Below are positions 1 through 5,437 of a DNA stretch of 9,794 nucleotides, piece by piece. Position 1 is the stretch's first letter; each line of letters opens with the position of its first letter. The position numbers were made by a program, and so were the translations under genes. Under the pieces are notes generated by a model that saw only the letters and a program-made list of their open reading frames with translations, was not told where the DNA came from and made no database searches. Source of the DNA: Actinomycetota bacterium (GTDB taxonomy: Bacteria; Actinomycetota; Actinomycetes; Mycobacteriales; Jatrophihabitantaceae); the NCBI GenBank assembly GCA_019241805.1, contig JAFAWL010000012.1, positions 1 through 9,794 of the forward strand, written 5' to 3'.

Positions 1-517
1 CGGATCGCCGGCCGAGGCAGTCACCGGCCGGGGCACCGGCATCGACGACGAGACGTTGCACCGCAAGGTCGACGTAGTGCGCACGGCCCTCGAGCGGCAC
101 CGGCCGGATCCGACCGATCCGATCGGCGTGCTGGCCACCGTCGGCGGTCTGGAGCATGCGGCGTTGGCCGGCTTCATCTTGGGCGCGGCGTCGCGCCGGC
201 TGCCCGTCGTGCTCGACGGCGTGATCGCCGGGGCAGCCGCGCTGGTCGCTCGCGCCCTGGCCCCCGACAGCACCGCCGCGATGATCGCCGGTCACCGCTC
301 GGCCGAACCCGGCGCGACGGTCGCCCTGTCCGCACTCGGGCTCGCTCCCCTGGTCGATCTCGACCTGCGTCTGGGCGAGGGCTCGGGCGCTGGCCTGGCC
401 CTTCCGCTCGTGCAGAGCGCCGCTCGCATCCTGCGCGAGGTCGCGACGTTCGACTCGGCCGGCGTTGTCGACAAGGGCGCCGACCAGGTCACCGACCAGG
501 TCACCGATCCCAGCTGA
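1..517 (+). CDS. cobT: CobT, nicotinate-nucleotide-dimethylbenzimidazole phosphoribosyltransferase (3' part)
   Basis: This is the C-terminal part of CobT; the 5' end lies outside the window and the frame opens at base 2. CobT transfers the phosphoribosyl group of nicotinate mononucleotide to the lower ligand (usually 5,6-dimethylbenzimidazole) to give alpha-ribazole phosphate in B12 nucleotide-loop assembly, in the cytoplasm. Seen in the sequence: TGRGTGIDD near the start, a glycine/alanine-rich stretch with LDGVIAGAAAL, then HRSAEPGA, and the family signature LDLRLGEGSGAGLALPLV. The glutamate of LGEGSG (codon 377-379) matches the catalytic base of the family. The protein ends with VATFDSAGV, as CobT proteins usually do, plus a 16-residue tail containing a tandem DQVTDQVTD. 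Its TGA stop shares one base with the next start (TGATG), so translation is probably coupled to the cobA-cobU fusion. Identity is very secure. Confidence 0.95.
   Translation, partial: GSPAEAVTGRGTGIDDETLHRKVDVVRTALERHRPDPTDPIGVLATVGGLEHAALAGFILGAASRRLPVVLDGVIAGAAALVARALAPDSTAAMIAGHRSAEPGATVALSALGLAPLVDLDLRLGEGSGAGLALPLVQSAARILREVATFDSAGVVDKGADQVTDQVTDPS
481..504 (+). repeat. Tandem 12-bp duplication at the cobT 3' end
   Basis: The 12-mer CGACCAGGTCAC occurs twice back to back at 481-492 and 493-504, followed by CGATCC. It encodes DQVT twice in the CobT tail beyond the conserved fold. Because 12 is a multiple of three, the frame is kept. It is a recent-looking in-frame slippage duplication with no visible function. 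Confidence 0.8.
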
Positions 518-1767
518 TGACCGGTCGCGTCGTCGTGATCGGCGGCGGCCCCGGCGCTCCGGACCTGATCACCGTGCGCGGCCTCGACCGACTGCTTGCG
601 GCGGACGTGGTCGTCGTTGATCGACTGGCGCCGCGCGAACTGTTGAAACGGCTCCGGCCCGGGGTCGAGGTGATCGACTGCTCGCGGACTCCGGATCGGC
701 GCGAGCTCGACCACGAGCAGATCGTGGCCCTACTGATCGCGCGGGCTCGCGCGGGCCATACGGTGGCGCGGCTTAAGGGCGGCGATCCGTTCGTCTTCGC
801 CCACGGGGGGCAGGAGGTCGCCGCCTGCACCGCCGCCGGGATCACCGTCGAGGTGGTACCCGGCTTGTCGAGCGCGACGGCCGCGCCCGCGCTGGCCGGA
901 CTCTCGCTCACCGCGGTCGACGGAGCCGCCGGGTTCACCGTCGTTTCCGGGCACCTCGATCCGAACGATCCGGCCAATCGGGTCGACTGGAGGGCCCTGG
1001 CCCGCGCCGGGACGACGATCGTCGTCCTGATGGGTATGCGCCGCCTGGCCGCCATCGTCGGCCGCCTACAGCAGGACGGCCTCGCGCCGCAGACGCCGAC
1101 GAGCGTGATCGCGGAAGCCAGTGGGCCGGGGCAACGGGTGATCGATTCGACGCTGGGCGCCGTCGTCGCCGACGTCGCTAGCGCCGGTCTGAGGAATCCG
1201 GCGGTCGTCGTGGTCGAGGCCGGCGGCCGACCGGCAACGGCGCGGCGCACGCTGGTGCTCGGCGGTAGCCGCTCGGGCAAGTCCGACTTCGCGCAGTCAC
1301 TGGTCGGCGATCGGTCGGACGTGCGCTACATCGCGACGGCCGAGCGTCGGGCCGACGATGCCGAGTGGTTGGCCCGGATCGCGCGGCACGAGGGGCGTCG
1401 TCCGGCGTCCTGGACGACGGTGGAGACGACCGATCTGGTGGCCACTCTGCGCGCCGAGGACGGGCCGGTGATCATCGACAGCGTCACCACGTGGCTAGGC
1501 CGGGTTATGGACGAGTGCGGTTTCTGGTCGGCTGATGGAGCCGCCGGTGCGGCGCTCACGGGCCGGTTGGATGCCTTCGTCGGCCAGTGGGCTGACACCG
1601 CCGCGACGGTCGTGGCCGTCAGCGACGAGGTCGGCAGCGGCGTCGTACCCGCGACCGCGAGCGGCCGAGCGTTCCGGGATGCGCTGGGTGAACTGAACCA
1701 GCGCTTGGCCGCCGGCGCCGACGAGGTCTGGCTGGTCACGGCCGGCATCCCGCGTCGGCTGCGGTGA
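517..1767 (+). CDS. SUMT (CobA) fused to CobU/CobP: uroporphyrinogen-III C-methyltransferase and adenosylcobinamide kinase/guanylyltransferase
   Basis: This 416-residue fusion joins two B12 enzymes. Residues 1 to about 238 are a SAM-dependent tetrapyrrole methylase of the SUMT type, which converts uroporphyrinogen III to precorrin-2. Motifs seen: GGGPGAPDLIT (9-19), VVVDRL (32-37), RLKGGDPFVF (85-94) and VPGLSSA (114-120). Residues about 244-416 are CobU/CobP, which phosphorylates adenosylcobinamide and then attaches GMP. Motifs seen: the P-loop GGSRSGKS (249-256), YIATA (271-275), RIARHEGRRPASW with His291 matching the guanylylated histidine of CobU, a Walker B-like VIIDS (318-322), and VSDEVGSGVVPA (368-379). 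Both halves have about the normal full length, so this is a true fusion rather than two remnants. The ATG overlaps the cobT stop by one base, and the end overlaps cobS by four (GTGA). Oddity: the usual SUMT motif G-I-P-x-T-H-R reads GLSLTAV (128-134). The enzyme assignments are secure; activity of the SUMT half is inferred. Confidence 0.93.
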   Translation: MTGRVVVIGGGPGAPDLITVRGLDRLLAADVVVVDRLAPRELLKRLRPGVEVIDCSRTPDRRELDHEQIVALLIARARAGHTVARLKGGDPFVFAHGGQEVAACTAAGITVEVVPGLSSATAAPALAGLSLTAVDGAAGFTVVSGHLDPNDPANRVDWRALARAGTTIVVLMGMRRLAAIVGRLQQDGLAPQTPTSVIAEASGPGQRVIDSTLGAVVADVASAGLRNPAVVVVEAGGRPATARRTLVLGGSRSGKSDFAQSLVGDRSDVRYIATAERRADDAEWLARIARHEGRRPASWTTVETTDLVATLRAEDGPVIIDSVTTWLGRVMDECGFWSADGAAGAALTGRLDAFVGQWADTAATVVAVSDEVGSGVVPATASGRAFRDALGELNQRLAAGADEVWLVTAGIPRRLR

Positions 1768-2528
1768 TCGCGTCGTTGCGGCTGGCGCTTTCGCTGTTCA
1801 CCGTCGCGCCGATCCGTCGCCAGTATCCGGACCCGGCGGCTCGCGCCGGCGCCGCGCTGCTCTGGCTGCCGGTCCTGGGCGGACTGCTCGGCGCGCTCGC
1901 GGCACTACCCCTGGCCGCGGTTCGCCAGTGGGCACCACACGCGGAATTCCTCGCCGCCATCGGGGCGATCACACTGCTGGCACTGGGCACTCGCGGCTTG
2001 CACTTAGACGGGCTGGCCGACACGGCCGACGGGTTGGGCAGCCGGGCGTCGACCGACCGAGCGTTGACGATCATGCGGCAGTCCGACATCGGGCCGTTCG
2101 GTGTGATCACGATCGTGCTCGTCGTCCTCGCCGAGGCCGCTGCGGTCAGCGAACTTCGTGGCGACTCCTGGACGCCGGTGCTCGGTTTGGGTCTCGCGGC
2201 GGCTACCGGGCGGGTCGCCGCCGTGCAGGCCGCGGTGCGGGGCGTGCCCAGCGCCCGACCGGAGGGATTCGGTGCGCTCGTCGCCGGCCGGGTGGCACCG
2301 ATCGTCGCCCTGGCGTACGCAGCCGGCGTGCTGGCGCTCGGATTGCTGATCAGTTTGGCCCGCGGTTGGGCCCCATGGTGGTGCCTGGCGCAGGCGCTCG
2401 GGTTGGCGGTGGCGTTCGCATTGCGTGTGCACACCACGCGTCGCTTCGGAGGTGTGAGCGGTGACGTCTTCGGCGCTGTCATCGAAGTGGGCACCGTAAT
2501 CACCCTGGCCGGAATGTGTTTGCGTTGA
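1764..2528 (+). CDS. cobS: CobS, adenosylcobinamide-GDP ribazoletransferase (cobalamin synthase)
   Basis: CobS is the integral membrane enzyme that joins adenosylcobinamide-GDP (product of the CobU half of the preceding gene) with alpha-ribazole or its phosphate (product of CobT) to finish the cobalamin nucleotide loop. The 254-residue length is typical. Seen: N-terminal SLRLALSLFTVAPIR, the family signature HLDGLADTADGLG (80-92) with its aspartate-rich metal and pyrophosphate site, IMRQSDIGPFG (103-113), several hydrophobic segments (about 30-52, 62-76, 112-128, 174-200, 207-221), and a C-terminal RRFGGVSGDVFGA (226-238). The GTG start lies inside the stop of the upstream gene (GTGA, four-base overlap), so translation is coupled. 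It is the last gene of the visible cob operon; the next gene has its own promoter. Confidence 0.95.
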   Translation: MIASLRLALSLFTVAPIRRQYPDPAARAGAALLWLPVLGGLLGALAALPLAAVRQWAPHAEFLAAIGAITLLALGTRGLHLDGLADTADGLGSRASTDRALTIMRQSDIGPFGVITIVLVVLAEAAAVSELRGDSWTPVLGLGLAAATGRVAAVQAAVRGVPSARPEGFGALVAGRVAPIVALAYAAGVLALGLLISLARGWAPWWCLAQALGLAVAFALRVHTTRRFGGVSGDVFGAVIEVGTVITLAGMCLR

Positions 2529-2540
2529 GAGCGAGCCTGG

Positions 2541-2552
2541 CACAGTAGAGGC
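2541..2552 (+). promoter_or_regulatory. Putative leaderless -10 (CACAGT) for the 2553 gene
   Basis: CACAGT at 2541-2546 is followed by six bases and then the GTG start at 2553. The purines AGAGG at 2547-2551 lie one base from the start, too close to serve as a normal Shine-Dalgarno site, so transcription starting at the GTG itself is the better reading. A weak -35-like TTGCGT lies at 2520-2525 inside cobS. Confidence 0.5.
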
Positions 2553-2921
2553 GTGGCGAAATACACCGTCAATCCCGACGCGGTCGCCCACGCCCGGTCA
2601 CTGATCGATCATCGCCAATACGTGCTGGAAAGCGACTGGGGCCAGGTGCAACCGGGTGCCGCCGAACAGAATGCGTTTCTCGACAAGCACGACTGGGCCG
2701 CGTACGCCGGCTGGCATCTCGGCCTGACCGATGGTGCCGCCGATGAGACCAAGGCCCGCTATGGGTTCATCTACGGCGACCTTCGCCGATTACACCGCTC
2801 CGGCTTGATCGCGTGCGTCTACCGCGCGTCGGAATGGCGACACAAGGATGTCGAACTGGCCGCGCACGATCTACTGCAGTATCTCGACGACAGGACCGGT
2901 CTGCGGCCGACAAGAGGTTAG
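2553..2921 (+). CDS. Conserved actinobacterial protein of unknown function, 122 aa
   Basis: A small soluble protein that resembles widely conserved hypothetical proteins of actinobacteria; I know of no assigned function or domain name. Seen: MAKYTVNPDAV, ARSLIDHRQYVLESDWG (14-30), WAAYAGWHLGLTDGAADETK (48-67), YGFIYGDLRRLHRSGLIAC (70-88), and a helical, charged end with EWRHKDVELAAHDLLQYLD (94-112). It has no signal peptide or membrane segment. The density of conserved-looking Trp, Tyr and His residues suggests a compact fold under strong constraint. The GTG start is favoured because it matches the N-terminal MAKY pattern of relatives (from memory) and sits six bases after a -10-like hexamer. 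It lies 24 bases after cobS but need not belong to the cob operon. It converges with the VOC gene, with 19 bases between the two stops. Confidence 0.85.
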   Translation: MAKYTVNPDAVAHARSLIDHRQYVLESDWGQVQPGAAEQNAFLDKHDWAAYAGWHLGLTDGAADETKARYGFIYGDLRRLHRSGLIACVYRASEWRHKDVELAAHDLLQYLDDRTGLRPTRG

Positions 2922-2940
2922 CCAGGACCGCGGCGCCCGC

Positions 2941-3372
2941 TCAGGACAGCGAGACCGTGCCGTCGGCGGCGATCGCCAAGCCCGGGTTGTGGGCGATCTC
3001 CCAGATCACCCCGTTCGGATCCTCGACGTGCGCGTGGAAGATGCCGCCGAACGCACCCGGTTGAGGATGTTTGAGCACCCGCGCACCGGCATCGGCCATC
3101 GCGGAGACGATATCGCGCACCGCCTCGGGACTGTCGACGTTGTGCGCGAGCGTGACGCCGGAAACTTTCGAACGGTCTTCGCCGGTGGCGAGGTCCTGGT
3201 TGAACTTGTCCGCATCGAAGAGTCCGAGCAGTAGGCCGGGTGCGATCTGGAAGAACAGGATCTCGTCGGGGACGTCCATCAACGGCGTCCAGCCCAGGCC
3301 GTCGCAATAGAACCGGCGGGCGGCGTCGAGATCGGCGGTCGCCAGGGTCACGAAGTTCACGTGCTGATCCAT
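2941..3372 (-). CDS. VOC family protein (glyoxalase/bleomycin-resistance/dioxygenase fold)
   Basis: A 143-residue single-chain VOC protein. The two beta-alpha-beta-beta-beta halves are visible: the first opens with HVNFVTLATADLDAARRFYC (4-23), GLGW and FFQIAPGLLLGLFD; the second opens with SGVTLAHNVDSPEAVRDIVS (71-90) and closes with FGGIFHAHVEDPNGVIWEI (108-126). Candidate metal-site residues by position in the fold are His4, Gln42, His77 and Glu125; whether they bind metal is inference. Members include glyoxalases, dioxygenases and drug-binding proteins, and the substrate cannot be told from sequence. The ATG start at 3372 sits six bases after a CAGGGT hexamer, so the gene is probably transcribed alone as a leaderless mRNA, although it follows the CPBP gene by 33 bases on the same strand. 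Confidence 0.9.
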   Translation of the reverse strand: MDQHVNFVTLATADLDAARRFYCDGLGWTPLMDVPDEILFFQIAPGLLLGLFDADKFNQDLATGEDRSKVSGVTLAHNVDSPEAVRDIVSAMADAGARVLKHPQPGAFGGIFHAHVEDPNGVIWEIAHNPGLAIAADGTVSLS

Positions 3373-3384
3373 AGAGCGACCCTG
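3373..3384 (-). promoter_or_regulatory. Putative leaderless -10 (CAGGGT) for the VOC gene
   Basis: On the minus strand CAGGGT (3384 to 3379) is followed by six bases (CGCTCT) and then the ATG at 3372. No Shine-Dalgarno sequence is present between them. Confidence 0.4.
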
Positions 3385-3405
3385 CCAGATGCCGGCGGCG
3401 ATCGA

Positions 3406-4326
3406 TCAGACCGTCAGCACCAGAAAGAGCAGGGCCAATCCGTTGCTCAGGGCGTGCGCGCCGATTCCGGGGGCCAGGCGATCGGTGTAGCGGTTGATGA
3501 AGCAATTCGTGATTCCTAGGGTGGCCACGCCGAAAGCAAGGGTCACCGCGCCCGCGAGCGTGTTGACCTCGTAGGTGTGGAACACCGCGAAGATAGCTGT
3601 CGAGAGCACCGCGGCCGGCCAGAAACCCCAGCGGCGCATGAACGTTCGCAACAGCAGTCCGCGAAAGACCAGCTCCTCGATCAAGGGCGCGCAGATGACG
3701 GTCAGCACAGCCAGGATCACCACCGCGAGGGCGGTGACCGAGGTCAAGGTGAGGTTCTGGGCTTCCTTCACGGCGTGACCATGGCTCAGCAGCGCGGCGA
3801 TCACGCCGACGATGATGCGCAGCACGAAGGCGGCACCGAAGCCGCACAGCGCCCAGACCAGATCCATCCAGCGCGGCCGACGCCAGCCGAATGCGACTCC
3901 CCAGCCGCCGTAGCGGGCCGCGACTTCCCGCCCGGCGTACCAGACGGCGGCCACCAGCACCCCCTCGGCGGCGGCATTCGCGATGATCACGTAGGCCACG
4001 CGGGCGGCGTAGCTGCGGGGATCGATCACATCGTCGAGTACGAATGATGCGGCGATGACCAGGACGAAGGCGAGGATCGGCACGGCAACCGGTCGCCATC
4101 CGAACGGGCGAGCATCGATCTCGCGCATCCGCGCGACGGATCGCTCGAGCGCAGGAGGTCCGGACGCGGCCGTCGGCGGATAGGCCGCGACGTGTGCGGT
4201 CCATCGCCAGCCGTCGAAATAGCGCAGCTGCGCGGCACCGGTCGGATCGGGGTACCAGGCGGGAGGCGCGGCCGGGCGCCCCGGTCGTTGAGTCCAGTGC
4301 GGCGGCATCGTCCCGGTCGGCATCAC
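3406..4326 (-). CDS. DUF2510-CPBP family intramembrane glutamic endopeptidase
   Basis: A 306-residue membrane protein. Near the N-terminus (about 22-46) is a DUF2510 module, PPAWYPDPTGAAQLRYFDGW followed by RWTAHVA, a short soluble domain common in actinobacterial membrane proteins. The remainder is hydrophobic with about seven or eight helices and carries all three CPBP (CAAX protease and bacteriocin-processing, ABI) motifs: EExxxR as EELVFR (217-222), FxxxH as FAVFH (246-250), and HxxxN as HALSN (291-295). All catalytic residues are therefore present. Bacterial members act in peptide processing, self-immunity or unknown proteolysis in the membrane; the substrate here is unknown. Start choice: the frame is open to a GTG at 4332 and also offers ATG 4323, but TACGCT ends seven bases before GTG 4326, which fits a leaderless start there. 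Residue numbers use that start. Confidence 0.92.
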   Translation of the reverse strand: MMPTGTMPPHWTQRPGRPAAPPAWYPDPTGAAQLRYFDGWRWTAHVAAYPPTAASGPPALERSVARMREIDARPFGWRPVAVPILAFVLVIAASFVLDDVIDPRSYAARVAYVIIANAAAEGVLVAAVWYAGREVAARYGGWGVAFGWRRPRWMDLVWALCGFGAAFVLRIIVGVIAALLSHGHAVKEAQNLTLTSVTALAVVILAVLTVICAPLIEELVFRGLLLRTFMRRWGFWPAAVLSTAIFAVFHTYEVNTLAGAVTLAFGVATLGITNCFINRYTDRLAPGIGAHALSNGLALLFLVLTV

Positions 4327-4339
4327 TCGCACCAGCGTA
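4327..4339 (-). promoter_or_regulatory. Putative leaderless -10 (TACGCT) for the CPBP gene
   Basis: On the minus strand TACGCT (4339 to 4334) fits TANNNT and is followed by seven bases before the GTG at 4326. The alternative GTG at 4332 is only one base from the hexamer and would be upstream of the predicted transcription start. Confidence 0.5.
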
Positions 4340-4371
4340 GGCAGTTACCCGTCCACCTGCCCGCCGAACGC

Positions 4372-4686
4372 TCAGTCCTCGCGCAACCGGCGTAATGCTT
4401 CGCGGTGGGCCCGCCAGGCGTGCACGCGTCGGCCAGCACTAAGAACGGTTTCCAGCAAGGCGAGCACGACCAACGTGGTCATGACGAACACGCCCAACGC
4501 GCCGTACACCCGCAGCCGCATCTCGTCCTGACTCGAGTTGTACAAGAAGAACGTCACCGCCAGGATCAGGGCGATCAGCAGGCTGATCCGGAAACACGTG
4601 CGGGTGGCCGAGACTTCTTCCTCAGTCGGGTCCGGGTTGGTGCCCTGGATGAAGCCACGCACGGTGTAGCGCGGAGCTCGGTTCAT
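4372..4686 (-). CDS. Small two-helix membrane protein, unknown function
   Basis: A 104-residue protein that I do not recognise. It has a soluble N-terminus of about 32 residues (MNRAPRYTVRGFIQGTNPDP then TEEEVSATRT), a hydrophobic helix at about 33-49, a short polar linker with NSSQDEMRLR (50-59), a second helix at about 62-82, and a basic, helical cytoplasmic-looking tail (RRVHAWRAHREALRRLRED). The frame is open further upstream to a GTG at 4716, but that codon overlaps the likely -10 TACAGT (4720 to 4715). ATG 4686 is chosen because GAAAGG lies eight bases before it, the best Shine-Dalgarno site in the window. Its stop lies 45 bases upstream of the CPBP start on the same strand, and the CPBP gene has its own promoter signal. 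Confidence 0.75.
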   Translation of the reverse strand: MNRAPRYTVRGFIQGTNPDPTEEEVSATRTCFRISLLIALILAVTFFLYNSSQDEMRLRVYGALGVFVMTTLVVLALLETVLSAGRRVHAWRAHREALRRLRED

Positions 4687-4694
4687 CGACACCG

Positions 4695-4720
4695 CCTTTC
4701 GCGCCGCTGCCCGCACTGTA
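4695..4720 (-). promoter_or_regulatory. -10 box TACAGT and Shine-Dalgarno GAAAGG for the 4686 gene
   Basis: On the minus strand TACAGT (4720 to 4715) fits TANNNT; transcription would start around 4708, giving a leader of about 22 bases that carries GAAAGG (4700 to 4695), eight bases from ATG 4686. This pair of signals decides the start. It contrasts with the leaderless genes around it. Confidence 0.5.
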
Positions 4721-4761
4721 CCCGGAGTTTTCGGAGCAGTGGCCCCACGGCGTGACGAGCC

Positions 4762-5385
4762 CTACCAGGGCCAGGCGCCGGGCGGCCGCGCTTTGTTCGT
4801 CATCAGCCACGAGGGCGCGAGATCGTGTGGGGTCACCGGCGGGTCGGCGAGCGGGCCGACCGAGAGCGGGTCGAGCAGCCTCAGCGCCTCCGCGATCGCT
4901 GCGGCGAGTGAAACCCGTGATCCGCGCGGTGAGTAGACCGGACTGCCACCGCTTTGCAGGAGCAGCTGGGAGATCGCGACACCGCGCGCCGTCACCGGGG
5001 CGACCGCCCGCAGCGCGGCGACGAGTGAGTCGATCTCGACGCGCGCGCCGTCGATCTCACGGCGCACGAGCGGGATCCGGGGGTCGGCGGCACTGCGGGG
5101 CCGGTCCGCCTGGCCGAGCAGGCGTTCCCAGTCGCGCGCCAGCTTTCGCCGCGTGCGCATCGACACCAGTTGGGCGGCGCGTGTGGCCAGCCGCATCGAG
5201 GCTTCGGGTGGGGCCCCGGCGGCCAGTTGTTCGTCGAGCGCGAACCCGTGCAGCCGGGCCAACAGCTCGTCGTACCGGTGTCGCCGTCGCTCGGTCAGCA
5301 CGCCGTCGCGACCGCGGACAAGAATGACGCGCTCATGTCTCTGGTGGCCGGATCGGCCGTCCGACCGGGCGACTGTCGTGATCAT
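4762..5385 (-). CDS. Conserved actinobacterial protein of unknown function, 207 aa
   Basis: A soluble, mostly helical, arginine-rich protein. I recall a similar layout in hypothetical proteins of Streptomyces and relatives, with no known function. Seen: a basic N-terminal stretch (RRRHRYDELLARLHGFALDE, 33-52), then LDEQLAAGAPPEAS (50-63), LATRAAQLVSMRTRRKLARDWERLLG (66-91, split by TRR), IPLVRREI (104-111), ARVEIDSLVAALRAV (114-128), ARGVAISQLLLQSGGSPVY (133-151), and AAAIAEALRLLDPL (161-174). The C-terminal 30 residues are proline-rich and end in WPW. ATG 5385 is chosen because CACGAT ends six bases before it; the longer frame up to 5511 would run through the divergent promoter and into the opposite gene. 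It shares a 52-base intergenic region with the GlxA-type regulator, which may control it (inference). Confidence 0.8.
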   Translation of the reverse strand: MITTVARSDGRSGHQRHERVILVRGRDGVLTERRRHRYDELLARLHGFALDEQLAAGAPPEASMRLATRAAQLVSMRTRRKLARDWERLLGQADRPRSAADPRIPLVRREIDGARVEIDSLVAALRAVAPVTARGVAISQLLLQSGGSPVYSPRGSRVSLAAAIAEALRLLDPLSVGPLADPPVTPHDLAPSWLMTNKARPPGAWPW

Positions 5386-5397
5386 GCCTCCATCGTG
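5386..5397 (-). promoter_or_regulatory. Putative leaderless -10 (CACGAT) for the 207-aa gene
   Basis: On the minus strand CACGAT (5397 to 5392) is followed by GGAGGC and then the ATG at 5385. GGAGG would be an ideal Shine-Dalgarno sequence but lies only one base from the start codon, so it probably does not act as one. The same hexamer CACGAT stands seven bases before the DUF6314 start. Confidence 0.45.
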
Positions 5398-5405
5398 AGA
5401 CTCTT

Positions 5406-5421
5406 CGGCGTGCGAACGCCG
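5406..5421. promoter_or_regulatory. Perfect palindrome CGGCGT-N4-ACGCCG in the divergent promoter region
   Basis: Six-base arms CGGCGT (5406-5411) and ACGCCG (5416-5421) are perfectly complementary around GCGA. The site lies between the predicted -10 boxes of the 207-aa gene (5392-5397) and the GlxA-type regulator (5425-5430), where a bound dimer could block both. The binding protein is unknown; the adjacent regulator is the obvious candidate, although AraC-type proteins more often bind direct repeats. Confidence 0.45.
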
Positions 5422-5424
5422 TGG

Positions 5425-5437
5425 CATCATTGTCGAT
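5425..5437 (+). promoter_or_regulatory. Putative leaderless -10 (CATCAT) for the GlxA-type regulator
   Basis: CATCAT at 5425-5430 is followed by seven bases and then ATG 5438, with no Shine-Dalgarno site. It lies only three bases from the palindrome ending at 5421. Confidence 0.4.

Noticed and set aside
501..1280. 259-codon minus-strand frame opposite the SUMT domain
   Set aside because: Low-complexity Ser/Thr/Arg-rich shadow of the cobA-cobU fusion gene.
2529..2552. Cobalamin riboswitch near the cob genes
   Set aside because: The only non-coding bases next to the visible cob genes are these 24, too few for a B12 riboswitch; any riboswitch would be upstream of cobT outside the window.
1736..2572. 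278-codon minus-strand frame opposite cobS
   Set aside because: It lies antisense to a clear cobS, and its composition (Ala, Ser, Pro, Arg) is that of a shadow frame.
2922..2940. Rho-independent terminator between the convergent stops
   Set aside because: The 19 bases are G+C-rich but form no clear stem and have no T-tract.
2918..4204. 428-codon open frame on the minus strand across the VOC and CPBP genes
   Set aside because: It is out of frame with two well-recognised genes on the same strand, has an extreme arginine-rich composition and no family motif; long shadow frames are normal in high-G+C DNA.
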